A stretch of DNA of 64,000 bases from Novosphingobium acidiphilum DSM 19966 (lineage in GTDB: Bacteria; Pseudomonadota; Alphaproteobacteria; Sphingomonadales; Sphingomonadaceae): the NCBI RefSeq assembly GCF_000429005.1, contig NZ_AUBA01000004.1:62001-126000 (forward strand), written 5' to 3'. Position 1 is the first letter of the stretch. Each line of letters begins with the position of its first letter. Below are positions 1 to 7,881 of the stretch, piece after piece. Made by a program: the position numbers and the translations under genes. The notes under the pieces are model-generated. The model worked only from the letters and a program-made list of their open reading frames with translations, did not search any database and was not told the origin of the DNA.

Positions 1-471
1 CAGCATCGCCATGATCGACCAGATCACGCCGGTATCGGTCGTGCCCAGCCACGGCGCGAATGCCACGATCGGCAGCGCCCAGATACATGCCAACCCGGCC
101 GACCCAAGTGCCTGAACCCGGATCTGGCGCACCCCCACCCGGCGCTGGTTGGCCGGACAAAGCCGCCGGTCAAGCATGACCGAGGCGACCACGGCGGCGA
201 CCAGCAGGCACAACCAGCCCAGCCCGAGCAGCGTGCCGACACTGGCCCGCAAGACGCGCATCATCAACAGCGCTGCAATCGCATGCGCCAGCATCCGGCC
301 CAAAGTCAGCCGGGTCAGTCCGCCAAACTGCAGGCGGCGCAGCCGTCCCCAGTCACCATCGGCCGGGTCGGTCATTCCCAGAACGGCTGTCCACAACAGA
401 CGCGACGGCAATGCCGGTTTGGCGCGATCCGCCAGATGGGCGAACGATTGGGTGAGCGGCGAGTGATTCAC
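1..471 (-). CDS. Membrane protein, N-terminal part (runs off left edge)
   Basis: An open frame of 157 codons runs from a GTG at 471 to the window edge without a stop. After a hydrophilic N-terminus of about 50 residues, which contains a conserved-looking TDPADGDWGRLRRLQFGGLTR stretch, come four hydrophobic segments (around AHAIAALLMM, GLGWLCLLVAAVV, LACIWALPIVAF and a last one at the edge). This resembles the membrane module at the front of some sphingomonad GGDEF/EAL signalling proteins, but the catalytic part would lie outside the window, so the function is unknown. No good ribosome site precedes the GTG; the true start may be the ATG at the GMTDPAD residues. Confidence 0.5.
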   Translation of the reverse strand, partial: MNHSPLTQSFAHLADRAKPALPSRLLWTAVLGMTDPADGDWGRLRRLQFGGLTRLTLGRMLAHAIAALLMMRVLRASVGTLLGLGWLCLLVAAVVASVMLDRRLCPANQRRVGVRQIRVQALGSAGLACIWALPIVAFAPWLGTTDTGVIWSIMAML

Positions 472-533
472 CGCCCCAGTCTAGCCGCCAAAGCTTGCCC
501 AATGGTAAGCGGGCAGGCGTTTGCGGCAAACGT

Positions 534-2357
534 TTATTCGACCGTTACCGACTTGGCCAGATTGCGCGGCTGATCGACATCGGTGCCCTTGGCCACCGCA
601 ACGTGATACGCCAGCAATTGCACCGGCACGGCATAGACCAGCGGGGCAATCAGCGGGTGCACTTTGGGCATTTCGATCGTCGCCAGGCAGCCTTCGCCTG
701 CCTCGGCAATGCCTTCGGCGTCGGAAATCAGCACGATCTTGCCGCCGCGGGCGCGCACTTCCTGCATGTTCGACACGGTTTTTTCGAACAAGGGCCCCGA
801 CGGCGCCAGCACGATCACCGGCACTTTGTCATCGATCAGCGCGATCGGCCCGTGCTTCATTTCGCCGCTGGCATACCCTTCGGCGTGGATATAGCTGATT
901 TCCTTGAGTTTGAGCGCGCCTTCGAGCGCCAGCGGATAGTCCGGTCCGCGCCCCAGATACAACACGTCGCGCGCCGGTGCGATCAGCGGCGCAATCGCGG
1001 CAATATCGTCATCATGCGCAAGCGCAGCATTGAGCGCGGCCGGCGTTTCGTCCAGCTGGCCGACGATTTCCATTTCTTCGTCGTGCGTGATCAGGCCGCG
1101 CTTGACCGCCAGATGCACCGACAGCGCGGCGAGCACCGCCAGCTGGCAGGTAAACGCCTTGGTCGACGCGACCCCGATCTCGGGCCCGGCATGGGTCGGC
1201 AGCAACAGGTCGGCCTCGCGCGCCATGGTACTGGTCGGCACGTTGACCACCACCGCAATCGTTTGCCCGGCGGCTTTGCAATGGCGCAGTGCGGCCAGCG
1301 TGTCGGCGGTTTCGCCCGATTGCGAGATGAAGATTGCCAGGCCGCCCGCTTCGAGCACGGGATCGCGATAGCGGAATTCGCTGGCCACATCGATATCCAC
1401 CGGCAGGCGCGCAAACCGTTCGAACCAGTATTTGGCAACCATCCCGGCATAATAGCTGGTGCCACAGGCCACGATCGTCACGCGGCGGATGCTGGCCAGA
1501 TCGAAATCGATCTGCGGCAGCGACACCACCTGTTCGTAGCGGCGCAGATAAGACCGCAGCGTCTGTGCGACCACGATCGGCTGTTCGTAGATTTCCTTCT
1601 GCATGAAATGGCGGAAATTGCCTTTTTCGATCGCCGCAGCCGTTGCACCCGAGGCAACGATTGCGCGCGTGACGGGATGGTTCGACACATCGAAGATCCG
1701 CGCGCCGTCGCGATCAATCACGACCCAATCGCCTTCTTCGAGATAGGTCACGCGCTGGGTCAGCGGGGCCAGCGCCAGCGCGTCCGAGCCGAGGAACGTT
1801 TCGCCATCGCCGTATCCGACCACCAGCGGCGATCCCAGCCGCGCCCCGATCAGGATGTCGGGATGGCTGCGGAACGCAATGGCCAGCGCAAACGCCCCGC
1901 GCAGTCGTGGCAGCACCGCCTTGACCGCGTCCTGCGGCGAAAGCCCGGCCTCGACCTGTTCGGACACCAGGTGTGCGACGACTTCGGTATCGGTTTCGCT
2001 TTCAAAGGTGCGCCCGCGCGCGATCAGTTCTTCGCGCAGCGAACGGAAATTCTCGATGATCCCGTTGTGCACCAGCGCGACTTCGCCGGTGGCGTGGGGG
2101 TGGGCGTTGTTGGTGGTGGGCGCGCCGTGCGTGGCCCAGCGGGTGTGCGCGATGCCGATGGTGCCTGGCGCGGGATGGCGCGCCAGTTCGACCACCAGAT
2201 TGTTAAGCTTGCCCTCGGCGCGACGGCGGATCAGTTCACCCGCTTCGACGGTGCAGACCCCCGCGCTGTCGTATCCACGATATTCCATGCGGCGCAGGCC
2301 GTCGACCAGCCGGTCTGCCACCTGATCCTTGCCGACGATCCCGATAATTCCGCACAT
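534..2357 (-). CDS. glmS: Glutamine--fructose-6-phosphate aminotransferase (isomerizing)
   Basis: Makes glucosamine-6-phosphate from fructose-6-phosphate and glutamine, the first step to UDP-GlcNAc for peptidoglycan and LPS. The 607 residues match the family's length. The N-terminal Cys2 of MCGIIGIVG is the glutaminase nucleophile, HTRWATHG and HNGIIENF belong to the type II amidotransferase domain, and two SIS domains follow with CGTSYYAG and SQSGETADTL. The C-terminus ends in the expected DQPRNLAKSVTVE. It lies 111 bp downstream of glmU on the same strand, so both UDP-GlcNAc genes are probably co-transcribed. No glmS ribozyme is expected or seen in this lineage. Confidence 0.98.
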   Translation of the reverse strand: MCGIIGIVGKDQVADRLVDGLRRMEYRGYDSAGVCTVEAGELIRRRAEGKLNNLVVELARHPAPGTIGIAHTRWATHGAPTTNNAHPHATGEVALVHNGIIENFRSLREELIARGRTFESETDTEVVAHLVSEQVEAGLSPQDAVKAVLPRLRGAFALAIAFRSHPDILIGARLGSPLVVGYGDGETFLGSDALALAPLTQRVTYLEEGDWVVIDRDGARIFDVSNHPVTRAIVASGATAAAIEKGNFRHFMQKEIYEQPIVVAQTLRSYLRRYEQVVSLPQIDFDLASIRRVTIVACGTSYYAGMVAKYWFERFARLPVDIDVASEFRYRDPVLEAGGLAIFISQSGETADTLAALRHCKAAGQTIAVVVNVPTSTMAREADLLLPTHAGPEIGVASTKAFTCQLAVLAALSVHLAVKRGLITHDEEMEIVGQLDETPAALNAALAHDDDIAAIAPLIAPARDVLYLGRGPDYPLALEGALKLKEISYIHAEGYASGEMKHGPIALIDDKVPVIVLAPSGPLFEKTVSNMQEVRARGGKIVLISDAEGIAEAGEGCLATIEMPKVHPLIAPLVYAVPVQLLAYHVAVAKGTDVDQPRNLAKSVTVE

Positions 2358-2468
2358 GGTGATTTGCCTTCAACAGATAAGGGGCGTGATGAGATGATCG
2401 GCGAGCCCCCCGGCGCGGCCCGATCCAGCGATGGCATGGCGCAGTCAAACTGAACGCCGGATTGCCTG

Positions 2469-3845
2469 TCAGGGTTTGCGTTCGGCCTTTTTCTTTTTCA
2501 TCGCGTCGTGGAACCGGTCGGCCCAGCCCGGTTTGACCAGCTGTTCACCGCGCACCAGCCGCAATTCGCCGTCGGACACATCGCGGCTGACCGCGCTGCC
2601 GGCGGCCACGATCGCATCGGCGCCGATCCGCACCGGCGCGATCAGCGCGGAATTCGATCCGATGAATGCGCGTTCGCCAATCACGGTGCGATATTTGAAA
2701 TAGCCGTCGTAATTGCAGGTGATCGTGCCCGCGCCGATATTGGCGCCTGCGCCCACATCGGCATCGCCAAGATAGGACAGATGGTTGGCCTTGGCCCCCT
2801 GGCCCAGCCGCGCATTCTTGACCTCGACAAAATTGCCGACGCGGCTGCCGGTGCCAAGCTCTGCGCCAGGGCGCAGCCGCGCGAATGGCCCGACCGATGC
2901 GCCGCTGGCGACATGCGCGCCTTCGATATGGCAGAACGCATGGATCACGGCATGATCATCGATCACCGCGCCGGGACCGAATACCACGTTCTGTTCGATC
3001 AGCACATCGCGGCCAACCGCCGTATCCCACGCAAACCACACCGTTTCGGGCGCGACCAGCGTCGCGCCGTCGGCCATCGCGGCAAGACGGCGGCGCGCCT
3101 GCCAGCGGCCTTCGGCAAGAGCTAGTTCGCTGCGACTGTTGATCCCCGCCACTTCATCGGCATCGTCGGTCACCACCACCGCCGCGGTGCGACCATCGGC
3201 CAGTGCAATATTGACGATATCGGGCAGGTAATATTCGCCTTGCGCATTGTCGTTGCCGACGCGCGCCAGCAGCGCGAACAGATCGTCGGCGCGCGCCGCC
3301 AGCAGGCCCGAATTGCACAGCCGCGTGGCGCGTTCGCCGGGCGTGGCATCCTTGAATTCGACCATCTTGTGCACCTGGCCCTGGTCGGCGATCACGCGGC
3401 CATAGGCCAGCGCATCGTCGGGTTCGAAACCCAGCACGACCACCGCCGGGGTGTCATCGGCGTGCAGACGGTCGAGCATGGCCTGCATCGTGGCGGCACG
3501 CACGAACGGCACATCGCCGTACAACACCAGCACGTCGCCCGAAAATCCGGCCAGCGCAGCTTGCGCCTGTTGCACGGCATGCGCGGTGCCGTGCTGCGGA
3601 TCCTGGACCGCGATCGTGGCCGTGGTGCCGACCGCGCGTTCCAGCTGTTCGCGCCCGCTGCCCACGACCACCACCTGGTGCTGCGGCGAAAGGGTCGCGG
3701 CGCTGTCCATCAGGTGCATCAGCATGGGCCGCCCGGCGATCGGGTGCAGCACTTTGTGCAGATCGCTTTTCATGCGGGTGCCCTTGCCGGCGGCAAGGAT
3801 GACGATGGCCAGCGGACGGGTGGCGTCAGAGATCGGCGTGTTCAT
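2469..3845 (-). CDS. glmU: Bifunctional UDP-N-acetylglucosamine pyrophosphorylase / glucosamine-1-phosphate N-acetyltransferase
   Basis: Acetylates glucosamine-1-phosphate and then couples it to UTP, the last two steps to UDP-GlcNAc. The N-terminal half carries the nucleotidyltransferase signature LAAGKGTRMKSDLHKVLHP. The C-terminal half is a left-handed beta-helix of hexapeptide repeats with NFVEVKNARLGQGAKANHLSY and CNYDGYFKYRT near the acetyltransferase site. From the ATG at 3845 the protein has 458 residues, normal for the family. The frame is open further upstream to 4205, but that extension is antisense to gph and is rejected. The gene is divergent from gph across 62 bp. Confidence 0.97.
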   Translation of the reverse strand: MNTPISDATRPLAIVILAAGKGTRMKSDLHKVLHPIAGRPMLMHLMDSAATLSPQHQVVVVGSGREQLERAVGTTATIAVQDPQHGTAHAVQQAQAALAGFSGDVLVLYGDVPFVRAATMQAMLDRLHADDTPAVVVLGFEPDDALAYGRVIADQGQVHKMVEFKDATPGERATRLCNSGLLAARADDLFALLARVGNDNAQGEYYLPDIVNIALADGRTAAVVVTDDADEVAGINSRSELALAEGRWQARRRLAAMADGATLVAPETVWFAWDTAVGRDVLIEQNVVFGPGAVIDDHAVIHAFCHIEGAHVASGASVGPFARLRPGAELGTGSRVGNFVEVKNARLGQGAKANHLSYLGDADVGAGANIGAGTITCNYDGYFKYRTVIGERAFIGSNSALIAPVRIGADAIVAAGSAVSRDVSDGELRLVRGEQLVKPGWADRFHDAMKKKKAERKP

Positions 3846-3907
3846 GGTCGCTGTCCTTGCCAGCATTTTCTTGCAGTTTCCAGAAGGCTCGGGCAATCCT
3901 GCGGGCG

Positions 3908-4579
3908 ATGGCTGATTTTCCCTTTGACCTGGTGGGGTTCGACCTCGACGGAACCCTTCTGGATACGGCAGATGACCTTGGCCATGCACTGAATCATGCG
4001 CTGGCGCAGATCGGCCGCCCGCTGATCCCGCTGACCGATGTGCGCGGCCTGATCGGTGGCGGCACCGCCCAGATGTTGCGCAACGGCCTGGCGCGTACCG
4101 GTGGCATCGATGAAGCGGTCCTGCCCGACCTGACCGAACGGCTGGGTGCATTCTACGCCGACAATATCGCCCGCCATACCGTGTTCTATCCCGGCGCCAT
4201 GGCAATGATCGCCGATCTGGAAGCGCGCGGCGTCAGGATTGCGGTGGCCACCAACAAGCGCGAGGCGCTGGCGCGCCGGCTGCTGGACGAAGTCGGCCTG
4301 ACCCCGCGCCTGGCAACAATCATCGGCGGCGACACGCTGGGGCTCGATCGCGCCAAGCCGAAGCCCGACATGCTGATCGAAATGGTCGAACGCACCGGCG
4401 CCAACCGCGCGGCATTTGTCGGCGATACCACCTATGATATCGGCGCCGCGCGTGCCGCAGGCCTGCCGGTGGTGGCGGTCAGCTTCGGTTTTTGCGACAA
4501 GCCGCCGCATGAACTGGGTGCCAACGCAGTGATCGACCATTTCGACGAACTTGTCCCCACGCTTGCCCGACTGGGCTGA
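3908..4579 (+). CDS. gph: Phosphoglycolate phosphatase, HAD family
   Basis: Dephosphorylates 2-phosphoglycolate, a product of DNA 3'-end repair and oxygenase side reactions. The 223-residue protein has all four HAD motifs: DLVGFDLDGTLLDT at the N-terminus (DxDxT), VATNKR (motif II), KPKPD (motif III Lys) and VGDTTYDIGAARAAG (motif IV). An ATG at 3857 in the same frame would add 17 residues overlapping the glmU promoter side; the ATG at 3908 directly before the HAD core is preferred. Other HAD sugar phosphatases are possible, but GPH is the usual assignment beside glmU in this group. Confidence 0.88.
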   Translation: MADFPFDLVGFDLDGTLLDTADDLGHALNHALAQIGRPLIPLTDVRGLIGGGTAQMLRNGLARTGGIDEAVLPDLTERLGAFYADNIARHTVFYPGAMAMIADLEARGVRIAVATNKREALARRLLDEVGLTPRLATIIGGDTLGLDRAKPKPDMLIEMVERTGANRAAFVGDTTYDIGAARAAGLPVVAVSFGFCDKPPHELGANAVIDHFDELVPTLARLG

Positions 4580-4628
4580 CAAGACCCCTTTTCATCCCCG
4601 CCGGTGCCGCTATATGCGCAACTCCCGT

Positions 4629-4703
4629 TGGGGCGTCGCCAAGTGGTAAGGCACCGGTTTTTGGTACCGGCATCCGCAGGTTCGAATCCTGCCGCCCCAG
4701 CCA
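4629..4703 (+). tRNA. tRNA-Gln (anticodon TTG)
   Basis: A 75-nt cloverleaf with a 7-bp acceptor stem TGGGGCG/CGCCCCA, discriminator G and encoded CCA. The anticodon stem is CCGGT/ACCGG with loop TTTTGGT, placing TTG at positions 34-36. The T arm GCAGG-TTCGAAT-CCTGC is canonical. Confidence 0.96.
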
Positions 4704-4893
4704 ACCGTTCAGATCCGACCGATTGCGCCGAAGGTTCCCGTGCGGCAGCTTGGGCATGCTTCGTACGCTTTGGTCGTCCGGGTATATTCCGATCCTGTTG
4801 CACGGCTTGCCGCGCTGTAAGGTGCGAAAATGCGGCCTTGGGCCGATGACGCGGGGGACGGTCGGTGGCACGTCGCCAATTCGGGGAAACTGC

Positions 4894-5058
4894 ATGACGC
4901 TCGGGCTTCTTCTGACGATTGTACTCGTCATCGCGCTGCTGGGCGGATTTTCCGGCCGGATCGGCGGATATGGCTATGGTTTTGGCAATGGCGGGATCAG
5001 CGTGATCGGCGTGGTGCTGATCATCGTGGTCGTGCTGTTGTTGACCGGGCGCCTGTAA
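4894..5058 (+). CDS. DUF3309-like small membrane protein
   Basis: A 54-residue protein with two hydrophobic segments (LLLTIVLVIALLGG and ISVIGVVLIIVVVLLLTG) around a Gly/Tyr-rich centre (GRIGGYGYGFGNGG). That is the layout of the DUF3309 family, whose role is unknown. The ATG at 4894 follows a GGGGA ribosome site by about seven bases. The longer frame from 4723 begins in the tRNA flank and has no ribosome site. It is followed at once by a second small membrane protein. Confidence 0.72.
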   Translation: MTLGLLLTIVLVIALLGGFSGRIGGYGYGFGNGGISVIGVVLIIVVVLLLTGRL

Positions 5059-5106
5059 TTGGACGGGTTCAGCAAATTCCTTGCCCGCGCGCCGCAGACC
5101 GGCCCG

Positions 5107-5298
5107 ATGAGCCTGCTCAATGTCATGATCACCCTGATCACGGTCGGGGTGATCCTGTGGCTGGTGAACACGCTGATCCCGATGGATGGCAAGATCAGGT
5201 CGATCCTGAACTGGGTGATCGTGATTGCGGTGGTGGTCTGGCTGTTCAAGGTGTTCGACGTTGCCCCATTGCTGACCGGGCTCCACACCGGTCATTAA
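5107..5298 (+). CDS. Thivi_2564-family small membrane protein
   Basis: A 63-residue protein with two transmembrane segments and the pattern VILWLVNTLIPMDGKIRSILN followed by VIVIAVVVWLFKVF, typical of the small Thivi_2564-type membrane proteins of unknown function. The ATG at 5107 is chosen; a TTG at 5059, directly after the stop of the previous gene, would add 16 residues. The stop overlaps the stop of the convergent regulator (TTAA). Confidence 0.65.
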   Translation: MSLLNVMITLITVGVILWLVNTLIPMDGKIRSILNWVIVIAVVVWLFKVFDVAPLLTGLHTGH

Positions 5299-6266
5299 GG
5301 CCTGCGTGCGCACGACGGCGGCATGCCGAACCTGTGGCGGAAACGCCGCGAAAAATGCGCCGCGCTGGCAAAACCGCAATCGAGTGCGATGGTCATGACC
5401 GGCGCATCGGTGGTGCGCAGCCGGTGCGCCGCGCGGTCCAGCCGGATCGCAAGCGCGGCCTCGGTCATGCTGTGGCCCAGATGGACGTGAAACAGGCGTT
5501 CGATCTGGCGCAATGACCGTCCGCACGCCCTGGCGACGGCGTCGCGCGGCAGTGGCCGGTCCAGCCCCGCCTCGATCAAACCAAGCGCCTGCAACACGAC
5601 ATGGTTGGTGGTGCCGTGGCGCTCTGCCGGGCTTGGCCGTTGCGGCCCCGCGGCATCGCGCGGTGCGGTGCGGATGAACCATTCGCCCACCCTGCGTGCC
5701 AGATCATCACCATGATCGCGCGCGATCAACGCCAGCGCCAGATCGAGCCCCGCCGTCCCTCCGGCGCAGGTGATGACCGGGCCGTCGATCACGTAAAGCC
5801 CGCGTTCGAGTGCGACATCGGGAAAATCCTGCGCAAACAGATCGCGGTGTTCCCAATGGATCGTGGCGCGTCGTCCGGCAAGCAGCCCCGCGCGCGCCAG
5901 CACGAACGGCCCGCCCGACACCCCGGCAATCGCGCACCCGCCCCGAGCCAGCAGGCGCAGCCAGGCATATGTCGCCCGATCATCGAACTGCCGGGGATCG
6001 CCGCCTGCAAATACGAACACCCTGCCGCAATCGAGCCGATCACCCACCCGGGCATCGGCCAGGATGCGTGCGCCATTGGTGGCCTCGACCGCGGCGCCAT
6101 CGGGCGAAATGTGGCTCCAGGCATAGAGCGCGCGACCCGACAGCGTATTGGCGGCGCGAAACGCCTCGACCAAGGCGGCATAACCCATCAGCGCAAAACC
6201 CGGGATCAGCAGCAGGCCAAGTCGGATCGGGGGCGATAATTCGCTGGTCATGTCTTTTTCGGACAT
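5295..6266 (-). CDS. GlxA-family AraC-type transcriptional regulator
   Basis: A 323-residue regulator with an N-terminal DJ-1/PfpI-like amidotransferase fold (LLLIPGFALMGYAALVEAFRAAN to ITCAGGTAGLDLALALI) and a C-terminal AraC helix-turn-helix domain (VARACGRSLRQIERLF, then CGFASAAHFSRRFRHRFG). The elbow that normally carries a nucleophile reads GVSGGPF, without Cys, so it is a sensor rather than an enzyme. It is divergent from the soxB/mgdA gene, and GlxA and GbdR relatives control such methylamine, sarcosine or betaine clusters, so it is the likely activator. Starts at 6266 (MSEKD) or 6251 are both possible. Confidence 0.85.
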   Translation of the reverse strand: MSEKDMTSELSPPIRLGLLLIPGFALMGYAALVEAFRAANTLSGRALYAWSHISPDGAAVEATNGARILADARVGDRLDCGRVFVFAGGDPRQFDDRATYAWLRLLARGGCAIAGVSGGPFVLARAGLLAGRRATIHWEHRDLFAQDFPDVALERGLYVIDGPVITCAGGTAGLDLALALIARDHGDDLARRVGEWFIRTAPRDAAGPQRPSPAERHGTTNHVVLQALGLIEAGLDRPLPRDAVARACGRSLRQIERLFHVHLGHSMTEAALAIRLDRAAHRLRTTDAPVMTIALDCGFASAAHFSRRFRHRFGMPPSCARRP

Positions 6267-6354
6267 GGCGATATCATAAATGGACAAGCCACGTGCGCAC
6301 AACCGGCATATGTTTCTTTGCGAGAATTAATTTTGGCCGGTGCGAAAGATCCCC

Positions 6355-7608
6355 ATGCGCTATTCGATCGTGCAACTGGCCCGTCAGGCCCTGGGCCGGC
6401 ATCGCGGCTGGGCCCCGGCATGGCGCGATGCCACGCCCAAGGACGGATATGACGTGGTCATCGTCGGCGGCGGCGGACATGGGCTGGCAGCGGCCTATTA
6501 TCTGGCCAAAGTGCATGGAATCACAAATGTCGCGCTGGTCGAACGGGGCTGGATCGGCGGGGGCAACGCCGGGCGCAACACCACGATCATCCGGTCGAAC
6601 TATGGCCTGCCCGGCAACGAGCCGTTCTACGAATGGTCGATGAAGCTGTGGGAAGGGCTGGAGCAGGACCTGAACTATAACGCGATGGTCAGCCAGCGCG
6701 GCGTGCTGAACCTGTATCATTCCGATCCGCAGCGCGATGCCTATGCCAGGCGGGGCAATGCCATGCGCATGCACGGGGTCGATGCCACGCTGCTGGACGC
6801 CGATGCGGTGCGCAAGATGGCGCCGTTCCTGGATTTCGACAACGCGCGTTTTCCGATCGACGGCGGGCTGCTGCAGGAACGCGGCGGCACTGCGCGGCAC
6901 GACGCGGTCAACTGGGGCTATGCCCGCGCCGCCTCGGCGCTGGGGGTGGATATCATCCAGAATTGCGAAGTGACCGGGTTTTTGCGCGATGCCAGCGGTG
7001 CGGTGACGGGCGTCGAAACCGGCCGCGGCACGATCCGCGCGGGCAAAGTGGGCCTGGCCGTGGCGGGGATGACCAGCCATGTTGCGGCCAAGGCCGGCCT
7101 GAAGCTGCCGATCGAAAGCCACGTGCTGCAGGCGTTTGTGTCCGAAGGGTTGAAGCCACTGATCCCGGGCGTGATTACCTATGGCGCAGGGCACTTCTAC
7201 GTCAGCCAGTCGGACAAGGGCGGGCTGGTGTTCGGGGGGGATATCGACGGCTACAATTCCTATGCGCAGCGCGGCAACCTTCCGGTGGTCGAGGACGTGT
7301 GCGAAGGCGCGATGGCGCTGATGCCGATGATCGGCCGCGTGCGCATGTTGCGCAGCTGGGGCGGGATCATGGACATGAGCATGGACGGATCGCCGATCAT
7401 CGATCACACCCCCATCCCCGGCCTCTATCTCAATGCCGGCTGGTGCTATGGCGGGTTCAAGGCAACGCCGGCATCGGGATGGTGCTTTGCGCACCTGCTG
7501 GCCACCGACACCGCGCACGATACCGCCACCGCCTATCGGCTCGACCGGTTCCGCACCGGCCACGTGATCGATGAAAAGGGCGCCGGCGCCCAGCCCAACC
7601 TGCACTGA
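6355..7608 (+). CDS. mgdA: Sarcosine oxidase beta-like / N-methylglutamate dehydrogenase subunit A
   Basis: FAD- and FMN-binding subunit that oxidises the N-methyl group. The 417-residue protein has the dinucleotide motif DVVIVGGGGHGLAAAYYLA near residue 33 and the GGTARHDAV segment, where His182 matches the His that holds FMN covalently in SoxB. The C-terminal CYGGFKATPASG closes the FAD domain. An upstream GTG at 6340 is possible, but the ATG at 6355 fits family length. First gene of a cluster in soxB-D-A-G order followed by purU and glutamate-synthase-like genes. That context favours N-methylglutamate dehydrogenase; true sarcosine oxidase cannot be excluded. Confidence 0.85.
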   Translation: MRYSIVQLARQALGRHRGWAPAWRDATPKDGYDVVIVGGGGHGLAAAYYLAKVHGITNVALVERGWIGGGNAGRNTTIIRSNYGLPGNEPFYEWSMKLWEGLEQDLNYNAMVSQRGVLNLYHSDPQRDAYARRGNAMRMHGVDATLLDADAVRKMAPFLDFDNARFPIDGGLLQERGGTARHDAVNWGYARAASALGVDIIQNCEVTGFLRDASGAVTGVETGRGTIRAGKVGLAVAGMTSHVAAKAGLKLPIESHVLQAFVSEGLKPLIPGVITYGAGHFYVSQSDKGGLVFGGDIDGYNSYAQRGNLPVVEDVCEGAMALMPMIGRVRMLRSWGGIMDMSMDGSPIIDHTPIPGLYLNAGWCYGGFKATPASGWCFAHLLATDTAHDTATAYRLDRFRTGHVIDEKGAGAQPNLH

Positions 7609-7620
7609 GGATCAACCGGC

Positions 7621-7881
7621 ATGCGCATTCCATGTCCGTTTTGCGGCGCACGCGATTCGCGCGAATTCGTGTTTCGCGGCGATGCCCAACCCGTTCGTCC
7701 CGGTGGGGATGATGCCGGTGCGATGTTCGATTACCTGTATCTGCGCGACAACCCGGCGGGGGCGTTCGAAGAATTGTGGTATCACGCGCAGGGGTGCCGC
7801 AACTGGCTGCGCGTCACGCGCAACACCGTGACCCATGCGATAACCGATGCCCGCCTCGCCCGGCCCGAGCCCGCGGCATGA
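7621..7881 (+). CDS. mgdB: Sarcosine oxidase delta-like / N-methylglutamate dehydrogenase subunit B
   Basis: An 86-residue small subunit of the heterotetramer. It has the zinc-ligand set of SoxD: CPFCG at residues 5-9 and the downstream pair in WYHAQGCRNW. It is structural, filling the space between the large subunits. Its TGA overlaps the ATG of the next gene (ATGA), so translation of the two is coupled. The name depends on whether the complex uses sarcosine (SoxD) or N-methylglutamate (MgdB). Confidence 0.88.
   Translation: MRIPCPFCGARDSREFVFRGDAQPVRPGGDDAGAMFDYLYLRDNPAGAFEELWYHAQGCRNWLRVTRNTVTHAITDARLARPEPAA

Noticed and set aside
495..2453. A 652-codon plus-strand frame opposite glmS
   Set aside because: It is antisense to a clear glmS gene, has a His/Arg/Gln-rich translation without domains, and no ribosome site. 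High-GC codon bias creates such frames.
2358..2468. A glmS ribozyme or riboswitch upstream of glmS
   Set aside because: The gap is only 111 bp, without a recognisable ribozyme core; that element is typical of Firmicutes.
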